A DNA stretch of 64,000 nt, from assembly GCF_015101885.1 (NCBI RefSeq), contig NZ_CP062941.1, positions 248,001 through 312,000 on the forward strand, written 5' to 3'. Both the position numbers and the translations under genes were made by a program. Numbering within the stretch: position 1 is the stretch's first letter; every line of letters starts with the position of its first letter. The notes beneath the pieces were generated by a model, which was not told the DNA's origin, did no database searches, and was given only the letters and a program-made list of their open reading frames with translations. Positions 31,182 through 39,827 of this stretch are shown piece by piece. The DNA comes from Massilia litorea (GTDB lineage Bacteria; Pseudomonadota; Gammaproteobacteria; Burkholderiales; Burkholderiaceae_D).

Positions 31182-31505
31182 GCGAATTCCGGTAGGAAAA
31201 ATCTGGATTTTGCTAATGAAATGAAGGACTTAGCACGCATCGCTCAAGCAGTCTCACGACAAAATCTCTCGGAAAATTAAGCACTTAGGCTCAAGTGTGA
31301 ATGTCTTACCTCATCTGGATAATTACGCGACATTTTTTCCTTGTAGAAAAAATATTCATTTTCCGCGACGAGATCGTAGCTGTGGCCGGCTCGCACGCGA
31401 CATCCGGGAAATTGCGGATTCATGCTGGAAGGATTAGGATTTCTCCATCGCCCAACAGTTCGGCCCAGGCCGGGGGCGAGTTGCCGTAACAGCAAGGAGA
31501 TTGCC
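31182..31505. other. AT-rich divergent spacer between mraZ and the AAA ATPase gene
   Basis: This 324-bp stretch is clearly richer in A/T than its surroundings (for example around 31200-31280 and 31310-31360). It has no convincing open frame. The AAGGAG ribosome site for the GTG at 31506 lies at 31494-31499. No clear sigma-70 promoter for the rightward gene was identified. Confidence 0.5.
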
Positions 31506-32456
31506 GTGAGCCTGACCATTGCGCGCACCCGCGCCGTGTACGACCTGCTCGACGTACAGGATGCCCTGGATCGCAGCCGGGGCCGCTCGCCCGAGCTCGA
31601 AGCGTTCTATGAACGCATGCTCGATACCGGCCCCGAGCGCTTCGTGACCACGCCCTCTTCCCTCGACGCCCTGTCCCCGCTCTTTGAAGAATGCCCGAAC
31701 TTCGACGCCGTGCTGGACGACCTGGCGCGCTACCTGCGCCTGGCCCACGCCGGCAACAAGGGGTTCAATGTGATGCCGATCCTGCTGCTGGGCGGGCCGG
31801 GCGTCGGCAAGACCCATTTCGCCAAGCGCCTGGCGCGCGCCATGGGCACCGACTGCGAACTGATCAGCATGAACGCCCTCTCGGCCGGCTTCGTCATCAC
31901 CGGCAGCTCGGCCAGCTGGCGCGGCGCGAAATGCGGCAAGGTCGCCGAGCGCCTCGTGCGCGGCCAGTACGCGAATCCGGTCGTGGTGCTCGATGAAGTG
32001 GAAAAGGCGAGCGGTTCCTCGCAGTCCGACCCGCTGGCCGCCTTGTACCAACTGCTGGAGCCGGAAACCTCGCGCGCCTTCCGCGACGAATTCATCGACG
32101 TCGAGATCGACGCCAGCCAGATCTTCTGGGTACTCACCGCCAATTCCACCGAAGGCATCCCGGCGCCCCTGTTGAACCGGATGGCCGTGTACGAGGTGCC
32201 GGCGCCGACGGCGAGCCAGGCGGCCGGGATCGCCCAGCGCATGGTCGCGGCGCTGCTGGTGGAACTGAACTTGCCCGGGTTCGACGCGCGCCTGCCCGAT
32301 GCGGTGCTCGACAAGCTGGCCCCGGTCGCCCCGCGCGACCTGCGCAAGACCCTGCTCGACAGCCTGGGTTATGCGGTGGCCGACGGGCGTGCCCATGTGA
32401 CCGTGGCCGACGTGCGCCTGCGCGGCGTGCCGGGACGGGCGCGGATCGGGTTTTAA
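31506..32456 (+). CDS. Stand-alone Lon-type AAA+ ATPase
   Basis: A 316-residue AAA+ ATPase. Walker A GGPGVGKT is at 96-103, Walker B VVLDEVEKA at about 160-167, sensor-1 Asn213 (TANSTEGIPAPLLNR) and a candidate arginine finger at 225. The DPLAALYQLLEPE and F-RDEFIDVEIDAS blocks match the Lon ATPase module closely. There is no Lon substrate-binding N-domain and no Ser-Lys protease domain, so it cannot degrade protein by itself. The start is the GTG at 31506, 6 nt after an AAGGAG ribosome site. It is divergent from the dcw cluster and followed 64 bp later by the FAH-family gene. The substrate is unknown. Confidence 0.8.
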   Translation: MSLTIARTRAVYDLLDVQDALDRSRGRSPELEAFYERMLDTGPERFVTTPSSLDALSPLFEECPNFDAVLDDLARYLRLAHAGNKGFNVMPILLLGGPGVGKTHFAKRLARAMGTDCELISMNALSAGFVITGSSASWRGAKCGKVAERLVRGQYANPVVVLDEVEKASGSSQSDPLAALYQLLEPETSRAFRDEFIDVEIDASQIFWVLTANSTEGIPAPLLNRMAVYEVPAPTASQAAGIAQRMVAALLVELNLPGFDARLPDAVLDKLAPVAPRDLRKTLLDSLGYAVADGRAHVTVADVRLRGVPGRARIGF

Positions 32457-32520
32457 CTTGGCGTTCCGCTGATCCTCCGGCGGCGCTAGAATAAGGTCAT
32501 ATCGTCAACCAGAGAGCCCC

Positions 32521-33222
32521 ATGACCGAGTTCGCCATCACGCCACCTGCCACGCCTTCGCTCGCCATCTTCGGCAGCAGCGCCCGCTTCCCGATCCGCCG
32601 CGTCTTCTGCGTCGGCCGCAATTATGCGACCCACGCGCGCGAAATGGGCAGCGATCCGGACCGTGAACCGCCCTTCTTCTTCACCAAGCCGGCCGACGCC
32701 GTGGTGCCCGCCGAAGGCGCCATTCCCTATCCGCCGGCGACAAAGGACCTGCACCACGAGATCGAACTGGTCGTCGCCCTGCGTTCGGGCGGCGCCGACA
32801 TTCCGGCGGACGAGGCGCTGGCCAAGGTGTGGGGTTACGGCGTCGGCCTCGACCTGACGCGGCGCGACATGCAGGCGGTGGCGAAGGACACCGGCCGTCC
32901 GTGGGACATGGCCAAGGGTTTCGATGCCTCCGCCCCGTGCAGCCCGCTGCGTCCGGTGAGCGCCTTCGGCCATCCGGCAGACGATGCCTGCATCCGCTTT
33001 TCCGTGAACGGCGAGGTGCGCCAGGACGGCGCCTTGAACGAGATGATCTGGCCGATCGCCGACATCATCAGCCACCTGTCGCGCCTGGTGACGCTGGCGC
33101 CGGGCGACCTGATCTTCACCGGTACGCCGGGCGGCGTCGGTGCGCTGCAGCCGGGTGACCGGGTGCATGGCGAAGTGGCGGGCGTCGACGAGTTCGATCT
33201 CGAGATCGTCGAGAAATCGTAA
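32521..33222 (+). CDS. Fumarylacetoacetate hydrolase (FAH) family protein
   Basis: A 233-residue cytosolic FAH-family enzyme of the short YcgM/FAHD1 type, whose members cleave acylpyruvates, fumarylpyruvate or decarboxylate oxaloacetate. The metal-binding residues Glu80, Glu82 and Asp111 (DLHHEIELVV and GYGVGLDLTRRDMQ) are present, as is VGRNYATHA near residues 31-39 and the C-terminal FTGTPGGVGALQPGD loop. It is an isolated gene: no gentisate or tyrosine catabolic genes are adjacent, so the substrate is open. Confidence 0.9.
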   Translation: MTEFAITPPATPSLAIFGSSARFPIRRVFCVGRNYATHAREMGSDPDREPPFFFTKPADAVVPAEGAIPYPPATKDLHHEIELVVALRSGGADIPADEALAKVWGYGVGLDLTRRDMQAVAKDTGRPWDMAKGFDASAPCSPLRPVSAFGHPADDACIRFSVNGEVRQDGALNEMIWPIADIISHLSRLVTLAPGDLIFTGTPGGVGALQPGDRVHGEVAGVDEFDLEIVEKS

Positions 33223-33243
33223 GCGGGTAGTGGCCGCGCGTCC

Positions 33244-33768
33244 TCACCTGGCCGGCGTTGCGCGCAGCGCAGCCAGGAAGCGCTCCGGCTGCTGCACGCT
33301 GATCAATAACGAAGGTCCAGTTCTGGCCGGCAGGTAGACCACCCGGCCGCGGTCGGTCAGCAACGCAAACACCTGTCCGCCCTGCCCCGTAAAACGCCCC
33401 GCCGCATAACCCGGCAGGCTGATGCCATTGCTGCGCACGCCGAGCCGGGCCTCCGGGATGGCGTCGAGACTACCGGCCCGCGCCCGCGCCAGGTCGAACT
33501 CGCCCAGCGGACGCTCGTGCTGGTAGAAGTGGGCCGCGTGCAGCACGAGCTTGCCGTTTTCAAGACGCAACTCGTTGTCCGACATGGTAAAACCGAGGGC
33601 CGACATCAACGGCACGATCAGGATCGCCGCCAGTCCCACGTTGCGCAGGGTACGCGCCGGCCCGTCGCGGTGCAGCACCAGCAAGGGCGCGCCGCAGGCC
33701 AGCAGCGCGATGGCGAACAAGGCCGCATACACCCAGGCGGCAGGCGCCGGGATCGCGAACGCCGTCAA
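33244..33768 (-). CDS. Small membrane protein with bacterial PH-like domain, TTG start
   Basis: About 174 residues. Two hydrophobic helices at the N-terminus ([21 protein letters not shown] and [17 protein letters not shown]) precede a compact beta domain. That domain carries the bPH-type pattern [12 protein letters not shown]...[15 protein letters not shown] and ends [16 protein letters not shown]. The only start that keeps both helices is a TTG at 33768, overlapping the glpK stop (CATTGA). An internal ATG would remove the membrane part. It is probably translated by coupling to glpK. Role unknown; the PH-like assignment is by pattern. Confidence 0.6.
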   Translation of the reverse strand: MTAFAIPAPAAWVYAALFAIALLACGAPLLVLHRDGPARTLRNVGLAAILIVPLMSALGFTMSDNELRLENGKLVLHAAHFYQHERPLGEFDLARARAGSLDAIPEARLGVRSNGISLPGYAAGRFTGQGGQVFALLTDRGRVVYLPARTGPSLLISVQQPERFLAALRATPAR

Positions 33769-35276
33769 TGCTCGACCCAGCCCTTGGCATGCTCGACCGC
33801 ACGCGCCCAGCGCGTCCGCAGTTCGGCACGACGCTCGGCCGGCATGTCCGGCTCGAAGCGGCGCTCGGCGCGCCACAGGGCCTGGATTTCCTCGCGCGAG
33901 CTCCAGAAGCCCTCGGCCAGGCCAGCCAGGTAGGCCGCGCCCAGCGCCGTGGTTTCCGTCACCGCCGGGCGCACCACCGGCACGCCGAGCAGGTCGGCCT
34001 GGAATTGCATGAGTAAATCGTTGCGGGCGGCGCCGCCGTCGGCGCGTACTTCCATTACCGGGCAGGCGGCATCCTTCTGCATCGCCGCCAGCAATTCCGC
34101 GCTCTGGTAGGCGATTGCCTCGATCGCCGCGCGTGCAATGTGCGCCTTTGTCGTGCCGCGCGTCATGCCGACGATGGTGCCGCGCGCGTACGGGTCCCAG
34201 TGCGGCGCGCCGAGGCCGACAAAGGCCGGCACCAGCATCACGCCGCCGGAATCCGGCACCGAGGTCGCCAGCGCTTCGACCTCGTTCGAATCCTTGATGA
34301 TGCCGAGGCCATCGCGCAGCCACTGGACGGTGGCGCCGCCCATGAAGACGCTGCCCTCCAACATGTAGTCGGTGCGGCCGTCGATCTTCCAGCCGATGGT
34401 CGCCAGCAGGCGGTTGCGCGAGACCGGCGGCACATAGCCCGAGTGCATCAGCATGAAACAACCGGTGCCATAGGTATTTTTCACCATGCCCTTGTCGTAG
34501 CAGGCCTGGCCGAAGGTGGCGGCCTGCTGGTCGCCGGCGATGCCCGACAGGGGGATCGGCCTGCCGAACCATTCCTCGCGCGCGAGGCCGACCTGGCCCG
34601 AGCTGCGCACCACTTCCGGCAACATCGATTCCGGCACGCCGAACAGGTCGAGCAGAAACGGATCCCAACGCATCGTATGGATGTTGTAGAGCATCGTGCG
34701 CGAAGCGTTGCTGACGTCGGTGACATGGCGCCCGCATAATTGATAGGCGAGCCAGCTGTCGATCGTGCCGAAACAGAGTTCGCCGGCCAGGGCCCGTTCG
34801 CGCGCGCCGGGCACGTTCTCGAGCAGCCATTGCAGTTTGGTGGCGGAAAAATAGGCGTCCAGTTCGAGTCCGGTGCTGCGGCTGATCTGGCGCGCGTAGC
34901 CCGCCTCGCGCAGGCGGTCGCAGGCACCGGCCGTTCTCCGGTCCTGCCAGACGATGGCGGGCGCGATCGGCTCGCCGCTGGCGCGGTCCCAGACGACGGT
35001 GGTCTCGCGTTGATTGGCGATGCCGATGGCGGCGATCTGGGAAGCCGGCACGCGGCTGTCGGACATCACCTTGCGCGCGCAGGCGAGCTGGCTGTTCCAG
35101 ATGTCGAGCGCGTCGTGCTCGACCCAGCCGGGCTGCGGGAAATGCTGGGGAAACTCCTGCTGGGCGCAGGCGAAGACCTGTCCCTGGCGATCGAACAGGA
35201 TGGCGCGGGAACTGGTCGTTCCCTGGTCCAGGGCCAGGACGTACTGCGGCACGTACTGAGGCAGATGTTGAGGCAC
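33765..35276 (-). CDS. glpK: Glycerol kinase GlpK
   Basis: GlpK phosphorylates glycerol to glycerol-3-phosphate, the entry step of glycerol use. The 503-residue FGGY-family product has the phosphate loop DQGTTSSR (about 17-24), an interior [17 protein letters not shown] block and the [21 protein letters not shown] signature. Length matches E. coli GlpK (502). The start is a GTG at 35276 behind a GGGGGA ribosome site. glpF and glpD are not adjacent, so it is a solitary gene with the small PH-domain gene overlapping its 3' end. Confidence 0.95.
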   Translation of the reverse strand: MPQHLPQYVPQYVLALDQGTTSSRAILFDRQGQVFACAQQEFPQHFPQPGWVEHDALDIWNSQLACARKVMSDSRVPASQIAAIGIANQRETTVVWDRASGEPIAPAIVWQDRRTAGACDRLREAGYARQISRSTGLELDAYFSATKLQWLLENVPGARERALAGELCFGTIDSWLAYQLCGRHVTDVSNASRTMLYNIHTMRWDPFLLDLFGVPESMLPEVVRSSGQVGLAREEWFGRPIPLSGIAGDQQAATFGQACYDKGMVKNTYGTGCFMLMHSGYVPPVSRNRLLATIGWKIDGRTDYMLEGSVFMGGATVQWLRDGLGIIKDSNEVEALATSVPDSGGVMLVPAFVGLGAPHWDPYARGTIVGMTRGTTKAHIARAAIEAIAYQSAELLAAMQKDAACPVMEVRADGGAARNDLLMQFQADLLGVPVVRPAVTETTALGAAYLAGLAEGFWSSREEIQALWRAERRFEPDMPAERRAELRTRWARAVEHAKGWVEH

Positions 35277-35302
35277 GAGTCCCCCTGCGCTGTGAATTAA
35301 GT

Positions 35303-35655
35303 GTAAAGCAGGCCGATAGGCCGGATTCTGTGTAGTGGTCTCCCTTGCGGGACGCCCCTATGACAGCCATTCCTCTAGGCGCCGAATTACTCCGGCGCTC
35401 AAGCTTCCTACCCGCACGCTCCGCGAGCAACATCAACGCGTGCCTATTTGGAATTGCTCCGAGTGGAGGTTACCGCGTTTCACCGTAACTGAATACGCTC
35501 GTCTCTGTGGCCCTATTCCTCGCCTTATACCCCTGGCTTGCGCCAGCGGCTTTCGGCGGACGGCCGTTAACCGTCACCCCGCTCTGTGGAGTCCGGACCT
35601 TCCTCCCGCCGGCACCTTGAGAGTGCCAGCCAGCGGCTGTCTGGCCTGCTTCACG
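35303..35655 (-). ncRNA. rnpB: RNase P RNA, bacterial class A
   Basis: The minus strand carries the catalytic RNA that matures tRNA 5' ends. The 5' part reads GAAGCAGGCCAGACAGCCGC, and the class-A core GGAGGAAGGTCCGGACTCCAC follows at about 35592-35612. The 3' part contains ACAGAATCCGGCCTATCGG with the terminal GGCCTGCTT pairing back to the 5' end to form P1. Size is about 350 nt, normal for the class. The ends are estimated from P1 pairing and from the promoter. Confidence 0.95.
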
Positions 35656-35661
35656 GGGTGC

Positions 35662-35667
35662 ATTGTA
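35662..35667 (-). promoter_or_regulatory. rnpB promoter -10 element
   Basis: TACAAT on the minus strand lies 7 bp before the inferred start of the RNase P RNA. The -35 region (TGGCGG at 17 bp) is weak. The position relative to the RNA start supports the assignment. Confidence 0.6.
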
Positions 35668-35781
35668 ACCGATGGGGGTAAGCGCCGCCATTTTTGAAAA
35701 TCGGTGTCGCCATTTGAAAAGCCCGCCGCCAGGCGATTGCATAGAATGCCACGATGCCTACCTTTCAAGGATGACCGACAC

Positions 35782-37482
35782 ATGACGCACCCTTCCCGCA
35801 CCGGCGGCCAGATCCTGGTCGATGCACTGCACGTTCACGGCGTCGACACCGCCTTCGGCGTGCCCGGCGAAAGCTATCTCGACGTGCTCGACGCCCTGCA
35901 TGACTCCGAGATCCGCTTCGTCATCAACCGCCAGGAAGGGGGCGCGGCCTTCATGGCCGAGGCCTACGGCAAGCTGACCGGCAAGCCCGGCATCTGTTTC
36001 GTCACCCGCGGCCCCGGCGCGACGAACGCCTCGATCGGCGTGCACACGGCCTACCAGGATTCCACGCCCATGATCCTGTTCATCGGCCAGGTCGGCAACG
36101 ATTTCGTCGACCGCGAAGCCTTCCAGGAAATCGACTACCGCCGCATGTACGGCGAGATGGCGAAATGGGTGGCGCAGATCGACCGCGCCGACCGCATCCC
36201 CGAATACATCGCGCGCGCGTTCCAGATTGCGACCAGCGGCCGTCCGGGCCCGGTGGTGCTGGCCCTGCCCGAGGACATGCTGATCGATACGGCAGAAGTG
36301 GCCGACACCCGCCGCTACCAGCCGGTGCAGGCGGCGCCAAGCGCTGCGCAAATCGATACCCTGCGTTCGATGCTGGCCGAAGCGCAGCGCCCGATCGTGC
36401 TGCTCGGCGGCGGCACCTGGAATGCGCAGGCCTGCGCCGACCTGCAACGCTTCGCCGAAGCGAACGCACTTCCCGTCGCCTGCACCTTCCGCTTCCAGGA
36501 CCTGCTCGATAACGCCCACCCGAATTACATCGGCGACGTCGGCATCGGCATCAACCCGAAACTGGCCGCGCGCGTCAAGGACGCGGATCTCGTCATTGCG
36601 ATCGGCCCGCGCCTGGGCGAGATGACGACCGGCGGCTACACCCTGCTCGCCTCGCCGGTGCCGGCCCAGCGCCTGGTCCACATCCACGCCGACCCCGAGG
36701 AACTGGGCAGCGTCTATCAGGCCGAATTGATGATCGCCAGCGGCGCGCCGCAAGTCACCGCCATGCTGGCCGCGATGGAACCGGTCGATGCCAGCGCCTG
36801 GCGCCATACCGTCGCCGAGGCGAAGGCCGATCTCGCCGCTTACCAGGAGCAGCCGCCAATCTTCAGGAACGGCGAAGCGCCGCTGGACCTGTGGCAAGTG
36901 GTGCAGGACCTGATGGCGACGCTCCCACGCGACACCATCATCACCAACGGCGCCGGCAACTACGCCTCCTGGGCGCACCGCTTCTGGCGCTATGGCGGCA
37001 TGCGCACGCAGCTGGCGCCGACCAACGGCGCGATGGGCTATGCGGTGCCCTCGGGTGTCGCGGCAAAAATCGTCGACCCGCAGCGCACCGTCGTCACCTT
37101 TGCGGGAGACGGCGAATTCATGATGACGGGCCAGGAACTGGCGACCGCCGTGCAGTACGGGGCCGGCGTGATCATCATCGTCTTCAACAACAGCATGTTC
37201 GGCACCATCCGCATGCACCAGGAAAAAACCTATCCGGGCCGCGTCTCGGGTACGACCCTGCACAACCCGGACTTCGCGGCGCTGGCGCGGGCCTACGGCG
37301 GGCATGGGGAAATCGTCGAGAAGACGGCCGACTTCGCGCCGGCCCTGGCGCGCGCACTGGAACACGCGAACGGCAAGAACCTGCCGGCCCTGATCGAATT
37401 ACGTTACGACGGCAACCTGATTACGCCAAACCTCACGCTGGAGGCGATGCGCAAGGCGGCGCAGGCGGCACAGGCGGGCTAA
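35782..37482 (+). CDS. Thiamine-diphosphate enzyme, acetolactate synthase-like
   Basis: A 566-residue ThDP-dependent enzyme with the three-domain plan of acetohydroxyacid synthase, pyruvate oxidase and related lyases. The catalytic Glu52 lies in RQEGGAAFMAEAYG. The ThDP/Mg motif begins at GDGEFMMTGQELATAV (about residue 443) and ends with the NN of IIIVFNNSMFGTIRMHQE. No regulatory subunit (ilvN/ilvH) or ilvC is adjacent, and a FAD-binding role of the middle domain cannot be judged. It may make acetolactate or act on another 2-oxo acid. The ATG at 35782 is chosen because the family similarity starts there; the frame is open upstream. Confidence 0.85.
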   Translation: MTHPSRTGGQILVDALHVHGVDTAFGVPGESYLDVLDALHDSEIRFVINRQEGGAAFMAEAYGKLTGKPGICFVTRGPGATNASIGVHTAYQDSTPMILFIGQVGNDFVDREAFQEIDYRRMYGEMAKWVAQIDRADRIPEYIARAFQIATSGRPGPVVLALPEDMLIDTAEVADTRRYQPVQAAPSAAQIDTLRSMLAEAQRPIVLLGGGTWNAQACADLQRFAEANALPVACTFRFQDLLDNAHPNYIGDVGIGINPKLAARVKDADLVIAIGPRLGEMTTGGYTLLASPVPAQRLVHIHADPEELGSVYQAELMIASGAPQVTAMLAAMEPVDASAWRHTVAEAKADLAAYQEQPPIFRNGEAPLDLWQVVQDLMATLPRDTIITNGAGNYASWAHRFWRYGGMRTQLAPTNGAMGYAVPSGVAAKIVDPQRTVVTFAGDGEFMMTGQELATAVQYGAGVIIIVFNNSMFGTIRMHQEKTYPGRVSGTTLHNPDFAALARAYGGHGEIVEKTADFAPALARALEHANGKNLPALIELRYDGNLITPNLTLEAMRKAAQAAQAG

Positions 37483-37516
37483 GGCCCGCTTGCACCGCAA
37501 ACGGCGACGGCAGGTG

Positions 37517-38362
37517 CTACAAGCGCCGTTCCAGCGTCAGCTCGGCGCTGAATGCCAGCGGCCCGTCGCTGTCGGTGGTCAGGCTGCCGTTGAAGGTGTA
37601 TGCGCCATTGGCGAGAACACCGACCGTGATCTTGCCCCCTGTGATCGTCAGGCTGTCGCGGCCTTTCGACGCCGTGAATGCGGCCGAGCGCACTTGCACG
37701 TGGGCGGCGCTGTCCAGATGTTGAACGAAGTACGTGCTGTCGCCGACCACGAACTCACCCGTGCGCAGGTAATCGCTCAAGGGCACATAAGCTGCGGGAA
37801 GGCTGACGCCACTCTTGCGCGGGGGTGCGAAGTTGAGGTCGATCCGCACATGGCTGCCCTGGTAGGGGGCGGTTATCATGATGCCGGCCGAACTGATATC
37901 GGTCCCGTTCACGTCCTTGTACGTCGCGCTCGCCCTGGCAGCGCAGACATCCTGGCTCGCCTGCAAGGGCGTCAGGGATGCTCCCTGGAATGACACCCGC
38001 CCCGAGTCGAAGACGGGGGAATTTGAAAACCGCCGCCACTCGACGCCGCCGCTCGCGCCAAGCTTACCGATGATCGCGTTGTCGCCCGCGATGTGCCAAT
38101 TCGCAGGTGCCCCATTCGTTTCGAGCAGTGTGCTCCCCTGCAGCTTCCAGCCCGAGGTGGAGCGGTCGCAATGCTTGACGACGATGTCGGCCCCATTCTG
38201 GACCAGGACATAAGGCAGCAGGAATTCGGAAAATGCGTATGGATTGATTTGATACCAGAGTCCCTGCGTATTGACTGGTGCCGGTTCGGGCTGCGAACTG
38301 CCTCCGCCGCACGCGGCCAGCGCGAGAAGCGCGGCAAAGCCCGTAATTATTCTAAGGTGCAT
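37517..38362 (-). CDS. Hypothetical lipoprotein
   Basis: A 281-residue exported protein with a lipoprotein signal (about residues 1-19, lipobox LALAAC followed by GGGSS). The mature part has no recognised family. It is Ser/Gly-rich with alternating strands and two further cysteines (KHCDRS, DVCAAR). It is convergent with the ThDP enzyme gene and stands alone. The ATG at 38362 is chosen because it begins the signal peptide. Confidence 0.65.
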   Translation of the reverse strand: MHLRIITGFAALLALAACGGGSSQPEPAPVNTQGLWYQINPYAFSEFLLPYVLVQNGADIVVKHCDRSTSGWKLQGSTLLETNGAPANWHIAGDNAIIGKLGASGGVEWRRFSNSPVFDSGRVSFQGASLTPLQASQDVCAARASATYKDVNGTDISSAGIMITAPYQGSHVRIDLNFAPPRKSGVSLPAAYVPLSDYLRTGEFVVGDSTYFVQHLDSAAHVQVRSAAFTASKGRDSLTITGGKITVGVLANGAYTFNGSLTTDSDGPLAFSAELTLERRL

Positions 38363-38612
38363 CAGGGGCCGTCCTTTTTTGGTTAAAACGCGAATCACGC
38401 CGCCACGCGAGCAGATCCCGTTTCGCGAATAGTTTACCGAATTAAGATGGTCCAATTCTCACCTTTTATCACCTCGCACGAACGCTCCAGCACGGTCCTC
38501 GACCCTGGTTCGATTGCCAAACGCAGCATTGCGCCGAACGCGCTATGCTGCTCGACGGCAGCATGCACAACGGGCCTGCGCGCCAGGCAAAACGATAAGG
38601 AGACGAAACACC

Positions 38613-39374
38613 GTGAGCACCACCCCAGAACTGGTCTTGTGCATTCCCGGTCCATGGGACAACAGCAGCATCCTGGCCGACGAGATCGCCGTCAGCGCCA
38701 TCGGTTATTCCCTGACGGGCACCGTGCTGCGCGACGCCGAGACCGGCTTCGCCTGCGAACTCGTGCTGCAAGGGGCCGATCCGAACCTGGCGGCGGACTT
38801 CGCCAGGGCCGGTCCGCACTGGGCCTCCACCGAGGCGATGGCCGACATCGACGACCACGCGTCGGTCGCCTACCTGGCAGGACCCAGCGGTTCGCGCGAA
38901 GCGGCCGAGGCGATGATGCGCGCCGGCGCCGCCCTGATCGATAGCGGCGGCCTTGGCGTGAAGGTCGACAGCACCGGGATCGCCCACGCCCCGGCCTACT
39001 GGATCGACATGTGCGAACAGCTCGACCAGCTGACGGCGCACCGGGCGCTGGTGGTCTACGTGGCCGGCGCCGAGGTCTATTCCTGCGGTATGCACAACTT
39101 CGGCTTGCCGGAAGCGATCACCAGCGGGGGCGACAAGACGCAGGCGGCCGACATGCTGCGCTTCTTCACCCGCTACCTGCTCGAACGTTCTCCACAACTG
39201 GCCGATGGCCACACCTTTTCGGTCAGCGAGGGCAAACCCGTGTACCGGGTCGAAAAGGTGGCGGCGGTCGATTACGGCGAAGGCTCGCTGTTCAATAACC
39301 CCTACGGCGCCTGGCGCCTGAGCCCGGTGGCCCCGGAAAAGAAGGGCAACTGGTGGGTCCGCAACCGGCAATAA
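38613..39374 (+). CDS. DUF4261-like hypothetical protein
   Basis: A 253-residue soluble protein without signal or membrane segments. The segment AGAALIDSGGLGVKVDSTGIAHAPAYW (about residues 106-132, given for its Gly-rich turn) resembles the C-terminal part of DUF4261 proteins, whose function is unknown. Assignment is tentative. The start is the GTG at 38613, preceded by AAGGAGACG at 38597-38605; upstream codons are open but lack similarity. It is isolated, with a 49-codon gene on the opposite strand downstream. Confidence 0.6.
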   Translation: MSTTPELVLCIPGPWDNSSILADEIAVSAIGYSLTGTVLRDAETGFACELVLQGADPNLAADFARAGPHWASTEAMADIDDHASVAYLAGPSGSREAAEAMMRAGAALIDSGGLGVKVDSTGIAHAPAYWIDMCEQLDQLTAHRALVVYVAGAEVYSCGMHNFGLPEAITSGGDKTQAADMLRFFTRYLLERSPQLADGHTFSVSEGKPVYRVEKVAAVDYGEGSLFNNPYGAWRLSPVAPEKKGNWWVRNRQ

Positions 39375-39393
39375 GTCGACTGGCGGCCGTTCG

Positions 39394-39543
39394 CTAGCCC
39401 GGCAGCAGGGGCTCGAGATCGGCCGGCAGCGGCAAGGGGCCGTCGAACACGCTTTGCTGCTCCGCTGTCGGATGCGTCAGGAACAGCGCGACGAGGGCAA
39501 TGAACAGCCAGGCGAGCGAGTTGCGCAGCGTGGACCGTTTCAT
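39394..39543 (-). CDS. 49-residue single-span membrane peptide
   Basis: A small gene whose ATG at 39543 is preceded by a strong AGGAGG at 7-8 nt. It encodes MKRSTLRNSLAW followed by a hydrophobic helix (LFIALVALFLTHP, residues 11-25) and an acidic/proline-rich C-terminus ending DLEPLLPG. The basic N-terminus and the helix suit either an inner-membrane anchor with the tail outside or a secretion signal. No family recognised. The good ribosome site is the main support; the longer frame upstream to 39717 is rejected. Confidence 0.55.
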   Translation of the reverse strand: MKRSTLRNSLAWLFIALVALFLTHPTAEQQSVFDGPLPLPADLEPLLPG

Positions 39544-39746
39544 GGGCTTTTCCTCCTGTTCGGTGCTGGTCGAACCCATACTGTAGACCAGCGCGCACGG
39601 ACACACCCGGGCGCACGATTCGATCGCTCCAGGTCGTCGGCAGGCCTGGGGCCGCATTTCAGAACTGTCGCGTTTGCGCATATCGGCAGCGTTCTGCATT
39701 GTCCAATTCGATGGCAATTCGTTGCCGATTCGTCAGTACCTCCCTC

Positions 39747-39755
39747 TGGTAAAAT
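39747..39755 (+). promoter_or_regulatory. Candidate extended -10 promoter for ftsY
   Basis: CTGGTAAAATACGCG contains TGG immediately before TAAAAT (39750-39755), an extended -10, 73 bp upstream of the ftsY ATG. The -35 is weak (TTCGTC at 15 bp), as allowed for extended -10 promoters. Confidence 0.55.
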
Positions 39756-39827
39756 ACGCGCGACCCTTTTCGTCGTGCCGGCGGTTTTGTCCGGCATGTG
39801 CATGCACTACCCTCCACCATTCAATCC

